Below, in pieces: positions 1 to 6,096 of a stretch of DNA of 8,602 nt. Under the pieces are notes generated by a model. That model saw only the letters and a program-made list of their open reading frames with translations. It did not search any database and was not told where the DNA came from. The stretch lies in assembly GCA_934371915.1 (NCBI GenBank), contig CAKROE010000095.1, positions 1-8,602 of the forward strand, in the 5' to 3' direction. A program made the translations under genes and the position numbers. The stretch is from an uncultured Blautia sp. (lineage in GTDB: Bacteria; Bacillota; Clostridia; Lachnospirales; Lachnospiraceae). Each line of letters starts with the position of its first letter. Position 1 is the first letter of the stretch.

Positions 1-42
1 GTTGCATTAAAAGGTCGTATGAAAATCGACGAAAACAAATAA
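1..42 (+). CDS. C-terminal tail of a probable plus-strand gene (partial)
   Basis: Reading from base 1, frame 1 gives VALKGRMKIDENK followed by a TAA at 40-42. Only 13 codons are visible, so neither product nor family can be named. Two things support a real gene end. A stem-loop with a T-rich 3' flank on the plus strand lies about 25 bases downstream, as expected for an intrinsic terminator. The neighbouring minus-strand gene also points toward it, giving a normal convergent arrangement. A second frame is also open as far as a stop at 48-50, so the frame choice is a judgement based on a more protein-like composition. Confidence 0.45.
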   Translation, partial: VALKGRMKIDENK

Positions 43-67
43 TTACATAATTGATTTACCGCACCAC

Positions 68-114
68 AAAAGCCGAAACGTTATCAATACAATTTTGATA
101 ATGCTCCGGCTTTT
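68..114 (+). terminator. Intrinsic terminator between convergent genes
   Basis: The outer stem pairs AAAAGCCG (68-75) with CGGCTTTT (107-114). An inner stem pairs TTATCAA (81-87) with TTGATAA (95-101), and an irregular internal loop separates the two. On the plus strand the stem runs into a T-rich tail (TTTTCTTTTGTTTTATTT, from 111), a good intrinsic terminator for the gene ending at 42. On the minus strand the flank is only TTTT then GTGG, so termination of the BIG_2 transcript there is possible but weaker. Confidence 0.8.
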
Positions 115-139
115 CTTTTGTTTTATTTACTTGCGGTTC

Positions 140-976
140 TTATTGGTAAGCTGTAAATCCGAGGTCTTTTACTGTCATATGCAGTTTTGAACTTAAAATG
201 TAATTTGCACCTGCAATCGCTGCCTGAAGTGTCGCATTAGAAGCTTTCTGAATGCTCTTCGGAGCCTTACTTCCACTGAGCTTACGGAAAGTTACATCTT
301 TCTTTCCTGTATAGCTGTTTGCATTGAACTTTGCAGTTGCATAAGTTTCATTTCCATCCCCGAAGATTGCAGATATTGCTTCTGCAGTAGCTGATTTTGA
401 ACAGTTTACAAGGACATCTACAGCTGATGAAACATCCTCTTTTTTATCAATGATCGCCAGCCCTATATCCAGTTTATTTGTTTTTGGATCATATCCCAGA
501 ATTGCAGTCGTATGTGCGTCAATTTTCTTCTCAATATATCTTATTCCGTCACTGTCGACCTTGCCTTTCTTATTCAGATACTTCTTTACCTTCGTATAAT
601 TTTTTGTATATTTTGAAGAACCTGTGGATGCCTTTTTTACATTAACGGTACAGGTCAGTCTGGTTTTACCGATCGTTGCCGTAATCTTCGCTGTTCCGGC
701 CTTCTTTGCAGTAACTTTGCCTGTCTTGCTGACCGTAGCAACTTTTTTGTTGCTGGATTTCCATTTCGGCGTCCGTGTTGTACCATTTACCTTCAATGTG
801 TATGTCTTGCCTGTTTTTACATTGATTTTGGTTTTATTCAGTTTTGGCTTTGCTTTCTTTGATGCCGCCTCAACTTCTGTCACATATCCGTTTCCCGCAA
901 AAGCTGCCGGAGCTGCTGTAGCCACCAGAAGTCCCACCAGAGTTCCACACAGAAGTTTTTTTAATGTTCTTTTCAT
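140..976 (-). CDS. Secreted BIG_2 (bacterial Ig-like) domain protein, C-terminal half unassigned
   Basis: A 278-residue exported protein of unknown function. Residues 1-27 form a Sec signal peptide: a KRTLKK positive start, a hydrophobic core and an AxA-type site (APAAFA) before GNG. Residues about 43-113 form one BIG_2 Ig-like fold, with the typical WKSSNKKVATV strand and the GKVTAKKAGTAKITA ending. This fold usually mediates cell-surface adhesion or acts as a spacer. Residues about 120-278 match no family I recognise; they are lysine-rich at first, then alanine- and serine-rich. No LPXTG motif, C-terminal membrane anchor or choline-binding repeat is present, so it is either released or held by charge. 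The start is well supported: AAGGAGA lies 7 bases upstream. It begins 26 bases after the mutarotase-like gene with no room for a separate promoter, so the two are probably co-transcribed. The domain call is firm; the role is unknown. Confidence 0.85.
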   Translation of the reverse strand: MKRTLKKLLCGTLVGLLVATAAPAAFAGNGYVTEVEAASKKAKPKLNKTKINVKTGKTYTLKVNGTTRTPKWKSSNKKVATVSKTGKVTAKKAGTAKITATIGKTRLTCTVNVKKASTGSSKYTKNYTKVKKYLNKKGKVDSDGIRYIEKKIDAHTTAILGYDPKTNKLDIGLAIIDKKEDVSSAVDVLVNCSKSATAEAISAIFGDGNETYATAKFNANSYTGKKDVTFRKLSGSKAPKSIQKASNATLQAAIAGANYILSSKLHMTVKDLGFTAYQ

Positions 977-1002
977 TCCCCTATCTCCTTTTATTTTTCT
1001 TT

Positions 1003-1878
1003 TTATTTTACAGAAATCACATAAGATCTGTCAAATACTTCGTCTGGTTTCAGCATATTGATATTTGGTTTCTGAGACAGTTCTTTATTATAACCGGTAT
1101 TATCACATCGTCCCATCCATGGCTCGAGGCATACAAACGGCGCTCCGATTGCAGACCAGATACCAAAGTTCGGGAATCCTTCACAGGAAATCTCCACATA
1201 CGGAGTACCGTCCGGCAGGGCAATTCCGGCTTTTGTGATCTGTCCGTCATCAAAGATCAGTGCGCCTTCATCAAACATATGTTCATCGATCAGACAGGTA
1301 CCATTTTCCAAAGAAAGTGTGTGTGGCTGGTCCGGCATTGCCGTCCCATATTCCGGGTTCAGAAGGCAATAGGTAAGTTCTTTCTGTCCGCTGAATGTCA
1401 GATGGTACTGACTCTGCACCGTGTCCGGAAGAACCGGGACATTAAATGCCGGATGTGCACCGATCGTAAAATACATCGTCTCCTGATCTTTGTTTACGAC
1501 CTTCCATGCCACCGTCAGATCACGTCCGTTTAACGTATGGGTAATGTAAAGCTGAAATTCATACGGCCATGCTTTCTTCGTTGCTTCCGTTGCTTCCAGT
1601 AAGTGTGTTACAGATGTTTCTGTTTCTTCAACACAGGTAAATTCCATATCACGGGCAAATCCATGCTGTCCGGATGTATAAGTCTCTCCTCCGATCAGGC
1701 AGGTGTCCTCGTAGAGACGTCCGACATTCGGAAAAAGTACCGGTGCATGGCGTTTCCAGTATTTCGGGTCTGCATTCCAGAGAACCTCACGATTATTTTT
1801 CTTATCAAAAATTCCTGACAGTTCTGCCCCGTGATCGCTGATTATTACACGGAGTTCTTCGTTTTCAATTGTATGCAT
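1003..1878 (-). CDS. Aldose 1-epimerase family protein (GalM/LacX-like mutarotase)
   Basis: A 291-residue cytoplasmic protein with no signal peptide. The family interconverts alpha and beta anomers of aldoses, or of hexose 6-phosphates in the YeaD-like branch. Visible landmarks are the N-terminal beta strand (IISDHGAELSGI), QHGFARDMEF with H72, FTIGAHPAFNVP with H142, and LEPW with E252. H72 and H142 would be the catalytic histidines and E252 the general base. The length and the short N-terminus fit the compact LacX-type branch rather than the classical 340-residue GalM. The ATG is preceded by TGGAGG with a spacing of about 10 bases. It sits downstream of the DeoR gene's terminator and has its own promoter, so it need not share regulation with the sugar operon, although a role with the same sugar is plausible. 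The family is secure; the sugar is not known. Confidence 0.9.
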   Translation of the reverse strand: MHTIENEELRVIISDHGAELSGIFDKKNNREVLWNADPKYWKRHAPVLFPNVGRLYEDTCLIGGETYTSGQHGFARDMEFTCVEETETSVTHLLEATEATKKAWPYEFQLYITHTLNGRDLTVAWKVVNKDQETMYFTIGAHPAFNVPVLPDTVQSQYHLTFSGQKELTYCLLNPEYGTAMPDQPHTLSLENGTCLIDEHMFDEGALIFDDGQITKAGIALPDGTPYVEISCEGFPNFGIWSAIGAPFVCLEPWMGRCDNTGYNKELSQKPNINMLKPDEVFDRSYVISVK

Positions 1879-1912
1879 AACACCAAAACCTCCATATGAT
1901 TATTCTGAATTT

Positions 1913-1921
1913 ATTATAGCA
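1913..1921 (-). promoter_or_regulatory. Extended -10 promoter for the mutarotase/BIG_2 unit
   Basis: The minus strand reads TGCTATAAT: a perfect TATAAT (1918 down to 1913) preceded by the TGn extension. No good -35 sits at 16-18 bases; a TTGATG occurs 21 bases upstream, which is too far for a standard spacer. Extended -10 elements can work without a strong -35. The predicted start of transcription would be near 1906, giving a leader of about 28 bases that contains the TGGAGG ribosome binding site. Confidence 0.65.
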
Positions 1922-1950
1922 GAATTTTTGCGAAAAAACCATCAAAAAGA

Positions 1951-1972
1951 AACAGACTCCGAAGAGTCTGTT
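1951..1972 (-). terminator. Intrinsic terminator of the DeoR regulator gene, UUCG loop
   Basis: A perfect 9-base-pair stem (1951-1959 with 1964-1972) encloses the loop CGAA, which reads UUCG in the minus-strand transcript, a very stable tetraloop. The minus strand continues with TCTTTTTGATGGTTTTTT, an interrupted U-tract. The first base of the stem is the last base of the regulator's TGA stop, so termination is placed directly at the end of the gene. The U-tract region lies just upstream of the next promoter. Confidence 0.88.
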
Positions 1973-2760
1973 CACTGAATAATGTCCATTGGTTTCAAAA
2001 CCGTCACACCATTTTCTCTGTAATATTTTTCGTATTTTTCCGGTATGGCATCATCTGTGATCACCATATCTGCATATTCCAGTTTTCCCAGAGACAAAAA
2101 TGTTGTCCGGTCAAATTTTGTGGAATCCACAACAATTATGAGATTATCTGTCAGTTTTTGTATTGTCTCAAACACAGTCAGCTCTGTTGAATAATTCACC
2201 GTATAGCCAGCATGCATGTCTGCTCCTCCAACACCAAGAAATGCTGTTGAAATATACAGATTATCAAGGTTTCGCATAAACATTTCACCGGCAACATACA
2301 AATGGCTGTTGATCATGTTTCCACCTGTCACAACGACATTTGCCCTTTTATTTTTGGCCAGTGCCTGTGCCGCCATGAGATTATTTGTCAGTACATTTAC
2401 AGTTTCAAGTTTTGCCAGTTCTTTTGCTACATAATAACATGTCGTTCCCTGACCGATAAAAATCCAGCCTGAGCCATTTACTCTGGAAGCGGCAACTTCA
2501 CCGATTTTTTCCTTCAGCGCTACATTCACGAGTGGAATCCCCATAATGCTGTCTTTTTCTTCTTCCTGCAATTTCGGTTCCTCCGGTGTGACTACCGCCC
2601 CATGAACCCGTCTCACACTGTTACGTTCCTGCAGGATTTCAACGTCTTTACGTATCGTAACGACAGATACCCCGAACAGCTGGCTCAACTCTGTCAATTC
2701 GATTCTGCCCTGTTTGGCAACCATTTTCTTTATTTCTGTTAATCTGTCCGTTCGTTTCAT
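1972..2760 (-). CDS. DeoR-family transcriptional regulator
   Basis: A 262-residue protein of normal length for the family. Residues about 1-57 form the winged helix-turn-helix: RIELTELSQLFGVSVVTIRKD contains the recognition helix, and RRVHGAVV is the wing that ends the DeoR signature. Residues about 75-245 form the DeoRC sensor domain, a phosphosugar-isomerase-like fold, with FIGQGTTCYYVAKEL, NVLTNNLMAAQAL and IIVVDSTKF typical of the ligand pocket. Members usually repress sugar operons and are released by a phosphorylated sugar intermediate. Here the neighbouring kinase product or an aldolase product would be the natural inducer; this is inference. The gene lies 107 bases after the aldolase, with its own promoter. 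The ribosome binding site is weak (an A/G-rich AAAGAAAG), which would keep repressor levels low. No clear terminator follows the aldolase, so read-through from the operon may also contribute. Confidence 0.93.
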   Translation of the reverse strand: MKRTDRLTEIKKMVAKQGRIELTELSQLFGVSVVTIRKDVEILQERNSVRRVHGAVVTPEEPKLQEEEKDSIMGIPLVNVALKEKIGEVAASRVNGSGWIFIGQGTTCYYVAKELAKLETVNVLTNNLMAAQALAKNKRANVVVTGGNMINSHLYVAGEMFMRNLDNLYISTAFLGVGGADMHAGYTVNYSTELTVFETIQKLTDNLIIVVDSTKFDRTTFLSLGKLEYADMVITDDAIPEKYEKYYRENGVTVLKPMDIIQ

Positions 2761-2808
2761 ACTTTAAATTCTTTCTTTTTCAATATTTAACCAAAACCAA
2801 TTTATTCC

Positions 2809-2836
2809 ATTATACCCTCTTTTCCACTCATTTCAA
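2809..2836 (-). promoter_or_regulatory. Sigma-A-type promoter of the DeoR regulator gene
   Basis: The minus strand carries TTGAAA (2836 down to 2831), a 16-base spacer and a perfect TATAAT (2814 down to 2809). Transcription would begin near 2802 and leave a leader of about 42 bases. The promoter is strong by consensus, which contrasts with the poor ribosome binding site of the gene. A/G-rich GAAAAAGAAAG in the leader could be part of an operator, but one copy is not enough to call it. Confidence 0.72.
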
Positions 2837-2867
2837 ATACTTCTTTTTTCTTATTCCTGCCAAAATG

Positions 2868-3521
2868 TCAGGTGTTTTCATTTCCGTACTTATATAAATA
2901 TCGGTAACGCTCAGAATCTATATAACACTGTGGAATCGGTGCATAAAACATCTGTCCCTGATCCAGAAAGATTTCACATGCTTTTTCGATCACTTCTACC
3001 ATCAGAACCGCTTCCTCCGGATTTCGACCGACTGCCACCGGACCGTGGTTTCGAAGAATCACTCCGTTTTTGTTCCCGATATTTTCCGCCGCTGCTGTTC
3101 CCAGCTGGAAATGCTGCTCTGCCGGAACATATTGTGGAGTGATCGGGATTCCTCCGCCGATCAGCTGTGACATTTCTTCTACCAGACATGGTACTTCTCT
3201 GATCTTGCGGACAGAAACCGCCATTGCCTTCTTTGTATGTGCATGAATGATCATTCCTGCATCTTCTCTTCGGAGATAAATCTGTCTGTGTACTTCTTTC
3301 TCTGAAGTAGGACGATTAGTCCCCTCCACAATATTTCCTTCCAGATCAATGACTACCAGACTCTCCGGTGTCATCTCATTGTACCCGATACGACTGGGCG
3401 TTAATATGATATGATTTCCGACACGGATACTTATATTTCCCCATGTACCGAGGAAATATTTTTTCTCCTGCATTTCAAGGCAGATCCGAATGATATCTTT
3501 TCTCTCTTTTTCATAGAGCAT
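2868..3521 (-). CDS. Class II aldolase, FucA/RhaD/AraD type (sugar-phosphate aldolase)
   Basis: A 217-residue cytoplasmic zinc enzyme, close to the 215 residues of E. coli L-fuculose-1-phosphate aldolase. Family members cleave ketose phosphates to dihydroxyacetone phosphate and an aldehyde, or epimerise ribulose 5-phosphate (AraD). Expected metal and catalytic positions are all present: E74 in RPTSEKEVH as the catalytic acid, H93 and H95 in IIHAHTKKA, and H159 in LRNHGPVAVG as zinc ligands. TWGNISIR (N29, S31) and T72-S73 would bind the phosphate. The start lies 6 bases after the kinase stop, and its ribosome binding site, GGAGAGGAG, is made of the last kinase codons, so the two are translationally coupled. 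Pairing with a kinase suggests the aldolase rather than the epimerase reaction. The substrate is not resolved: fuculose-, rhamnulose-, xylulose- and apulose-phosphate type activities are all possible. Confidence 0.9.
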   Translation of the reverse strand: MLYEKERKDIIRICLEMQEKKYFLGTWGNISIRVGNHIILTPSRIGYNEMTPESLVVIDLEGNIVEGTNRPTSEKEVHRQIYLRREDAGMIIHAHTKKAMAVSVRKIREVPCLVEEMSQLIGGGIPITPQYVPAEQHFQLGTAAAENIGNKNGVILRNHGPVAVGRNPEEAVLMVEVIEKACEIFLDQGQMFYAPIPQCYIDSERYRYLYKYGNENT

Positions 3522-3527
3522 TTTTCA

Positions 3528-5060
3528 TCACTCCTCTCCGATAAGAGAACTCCTGAGTTTCCATGTCTCCTTTAACTGTTCATAAGTTTTCTTGTAGAGT
3601 GGATAGAATTTCATATACTCTTCATGTTTCTTCATATCCGGCTCATATACCTTTTTGATTTCAACTGTCGCATCAACAGCTTCTTTGTAATCCTTATAAT
3701 ATCCCTGAACAACTGCGTTGTTTAAAATAACGCCTTTTGCTCCCAGTTCATTTCCTTTAATTGTGACAATTTTGCTGCCGAGAATATCTGCAAACATCTG
3801 GCTCCATCCCGGGCTCTTTGCTCCACCACCGCATAACGTCACCTGTTTGATTTCCTGTGGCATATGCTGATAGCAGTCAAGCATTGCAAAAGCAACACCT
3901 TCATAAGTCGCACGTACAATATCCACAATTGTATGACGTACACTGATTCCGGTATAACTTGCTCTCGCTCTGGAATCTGTAAACGGAGCTCTCTCTCCGC
4001 CCGCAAGAAGATATGGATGATACATAACACCTCTTGAACCAATTGGTACTGTCTCAATCAGTTCTTCCATATAATCATAGATGTTCATATTTTTTTCGGC
4101 AGCCTGCTGTTTCAGTGTTCCACCGAAATTATCCAGCATCCACTCCAGATTTGGTGTACCAGCAAGGGAAGCCATAAGTCTCAGCCATCTGTCTTCCATT
4201 ACATGGCAGACTGTCATTCCTGCTTTAATATTGTCCTGCAGAGGTTTGTCAATTACCATCTCATGGAGCGCCGCTGTACCGATGATCGAACAGCAATGGC
4301 CGTTTTCGACTACACCACTTCCAAGTGCACATGCACTGACATCCATCGGTCCGGATGTCACGATAACATTTTCTCCCAGTCCTAATTCTTTTGCCAGTTC
4401 TTTCTGTACCGGAAAAGCATTTTCTTTTGCGGAAAGTACCGGTGGATATTTATCTTTGTATTTCTCGATTCCACAGATTTTAAATGTTTCATCAAGATAA
4501 TCTCTCTTATTTTGATCAAGGAAGATCAGAGACTGATCCGTTGCATCTGTTGTTATTTTTCCTGTAAATCTGTAGAAAAGATAATCTTTTAAATGCAAAA
4601 GCCATCTGCTCCTGTTCAGATTCTCCGGTTCATGCTCTTCCATCCATTTGACGATTCCGTTCTGGTTTCCTGTAAAAATACGTGTTCCGGTAATTTCAAA
4701 CAGCTTATCGCAGGTACCGTCTTCAACCCATCTGTCTACGATTTTTGCAGCTCTTCCGTCACAGAAACAGCATCCGTTTCTCACTGGTTCCATATTTTCA
4801 TCAACCATCCACAGACCATCGCCCTGTGCAGTAATACCGATCCCCACAACTTCTTTGTCCGGAAATGCCCCGGTAACAGCTTTTACACATTTTACAGCTT
4901 TGTCCCAGATTTCCAGCATATCTTCTTCGTACATGTCTTCCCGTGGAAAAATGCCCTTTAACGGAAAGGATTTCTGTCCGAGTTCATTTCCCTTCAGATC
5001 AAACAGTACCGCTTTGATTCCGGATGTCCCCGAATCAATCCCAATAAAATACTTCTCCAT
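3528..5060 (-). CDS. FGGY-family carbohydrate kinase (ketose kinase)
   Basis: A 510-residue kinase that would phosphorylate the imported sugar, probably as its keto form, to feed the aldolase. The N-terminal lobe begins with FIGIDSGTSGIKAVLFD (phosphate-1 loop, D9), followed by GITAQGDGLWMVD (76-86) and CDGRA (100-104). GPMDVSACALGSG (237-249) supplies the catalytic base D240. CSIIGTAAL (257-265) is the second phosphate motif, and LCGGGAKSPGW (409-419) is the adenosine motif in the C-terminal lobe. The ATG at 5060 is chosen because GGGGGTGA stands 4 bases upstream and because family proteins start right at this beta strand. An open frame runs 31 codons further upstream but overlaps the permease and has no family character. 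The QGDGLW motif recalls xylulose, L-xylulose and polyol kinases from memory, which is not enough to name the substrate. Confidence 0.92.
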   Translation of the reverse strand: MEKYFIGIDSGTSGIKAVLFDLKGNELGQKSFPLKGIFPREDMYEEDMLEIWDKAVKCVKAVTGAFPDKEVVGIGITAQGDGLWMVDENMEPVRNGCCFCDGRAAKIVDRWVEDGTCDKLFEITGTRIFTGNQNGIVKWMEEHEPENLNRSRWLLHLKDYLFYRFTGKITTDATDQSLIFLDQNKRDYLDETFKICGIEKYKDKYPPVLSAKENAFPVQKELAKELGLGENVIVTSGPMDVSACALGSGVVENGHCCSIIGTAALHEMVIDKPLQDNIKAGMTVCHVMEDRWLRLMASLAGTPNLEWMLDNFGGTLKQQAAEKNMNIYDYMEELIETVPIGSRGVMYHPYLLAGGERAPFTDSRARASYTGISVRHTIVDIVRATYEGVAFAMLDCYQHMPQEIKQVTLCGGGAKSPGWSQMFADILGSKIVTIKGNELGAKGVILNNAVVQGYYKDYKEAVDATVEIKKVYEPDMKKHEEYMKFYPLYKKTYEQLKETWKLRSSLIGEE

Positions 5061-5064
5061 ATAG

Positions 5065-5072
5065 TCACCCCC
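5065..5072 (-). promoter_or_regulatory. Ribosome binding site that fixes the kinase start
   Basis: The minus strand reads GGGGGTGA, one base away from the ideal GGAGGTGA, 4 bases before the ATG at 5060. It lies in the 25-base gap between the permease stop and the kinase, and it rules against the longer reading frame that opens at 5153. Confidence 0.7.
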
Positions 5073-5085
5073 GTGTTGAATCAGC

Positions 5086-6096
5086 TCACGCCTTCGCCTT
5101 TGCCACACTGCATTCCCGTATAATTGTGAGCAGAGATGGCAGTGCAATCGCAATTACTACAACAAATCCGCTGACCGCTTCCTGCCAGTATACATTAACC
5201 CCAAACAATACGATGACATTCGAGATCACACAGATAATCGCAGAACCAATGATTGCTCCTACAGGACTTCCCACACCACCTGTCAGAGAAACACCCCCGA
5301 TAACACTGGATGCGATAGAATTCATCGGCCAGTTGTTTCCAATTGCCGCCTGTGCCGACCCTAATCTTGCAACGTAGAGCATTCCTGCCAGTGCAGAGAT
5401 AAATCCTACGATTCCATATATAAGAACTCTTACTGCATCTACACGGATTCCCATGATCTTACTTGCTTCTCTGCTGTTTCCGATTGCATAAATGTATCTT
5501 CCTGTTTTTGTCTTTGTAACAAAATATACTATCACTATAAGAACAACTATAGCAAAAATAAACGGAATTGGAAACACGCCGATATTTCCTTTACCAAGGA
5601 AAAAAATCGCATCTGGTATATTTGTAACTGCTTTTCCTTTTGTTATAACTAACGTGATTCCTCCATATAACGACTGCATTCCTATTGTTGTGACCATAGA
5701 ATTCAAGCGGAGTTTCGTCACCAGAAGTCCGTTGATCACACCAAATAAAATTCCGGACAAAAGTCCTATTGCAAAAGCCAAGAATGGATTTACTTTCATG
5801 CTTGTCATCAAAATACCGCCCAGTACACCTGATAATGTTGCAATCTTTCCTACCGAAAGATCAAGCTCTCCAATCAGCAGAAGCAGGGACTGAGCCACTG
5901 CAACCATACCAATAAATGCAATATCACGCATCAGTGACTGAAGATTAAATATCGTCAGAAAATGCGGTGAAAATATAGTTGCTATAATCATCATCAAAAT
6001 CAGTACGCTTCCTATCAAAGCCACACTGTTCCTGCTTAATGTTTTTAAGATATCTGCCGCTGATGCCTTCTGTTTGTTTTCATACTCTCTGCTCAT
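5086..6096 (-). CDS. RbsC-type ABC sugar transporter permease
   Basis: A 336-residue integral membrane protein of the BPD_transp_2 family, which forms the channel of ribose-type ABC importers, usually as a homodimer. Hydrophobic segments begin at about residues 24, 59, 87, 103, 173, 222, 260, 280 and 306. Family signatures are LIGELDLSVG (74-83), GNSREASKIMGI (206-217, the cytoplasmic loop that docks with the ATPase) and GGVSLTGGVGSPVGAIIGS (267-285). I place the start at the ATG at 6096 because GAGGAGGG lies 8 bases upstream; starts 7 codons earlier (GTG, ATG) would place this site inside the gene and have none of their own. The gene overlaps the ATPase by 17 bases, so translation is coupled. 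It is the only permease seen, consistent with a homodimer rather than a two-permease system such as LsrCD. Confidence 0.93.
   Translation of the reverse strand: MSREYENKQKASAADILKTLSRNSVALIGSVLILMMIIATIFSPHFLTIFNLQSLMRDIAFIGMVAVAQSLLLLIGELDLSVGKIATLSGVLGGILMTSMKVNPFLAFAIGLLSGILFGVINGLLVTKLRLNSMVTTIGMQSLYGGITLVITKGKAVTNIPDAIFFLGKGNIGVFPIPFIFAIVVLIVIVYFVTKTKTGRYIYAIGNSREASKIMGIRVDAVRVLIYGIVGFISALAGMLYVARLGSAQAAIGNNWPMNSIASSVIGGVSLTGGVGSPVGAIIGSAIICVISNVIVLFGVNVYWQEAVSGFVVVIAIALPSLLTIIRECSVAKAKA

Noticed and set aside
624..1061. Long plus-strand open frame with hydrophobic content, considered as a membrane protein
   Set aside because: It is antisense to the lysine-rich BIG_2 gene, whose AAA/AAG codons read as Phe/Leu-rich on the opposite strand; it has no ribosome binding site and no family match.
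2856..2872. Short inverted repeat (CCTG/CAGG) around the aldolase stop codon, considered as a terminator
   Set aside because: Only four paired bases plus a bulge, and the minus strand continues with AATAAGAAAAAAG rather than a U-tract.
5061..5153. 31-codon N-terminal extension of the kinase
   Set aside because: It overlaps the permease end, has no ribosome binding site, and the family fold starts at the internal ATG, which has a near-ideal site.
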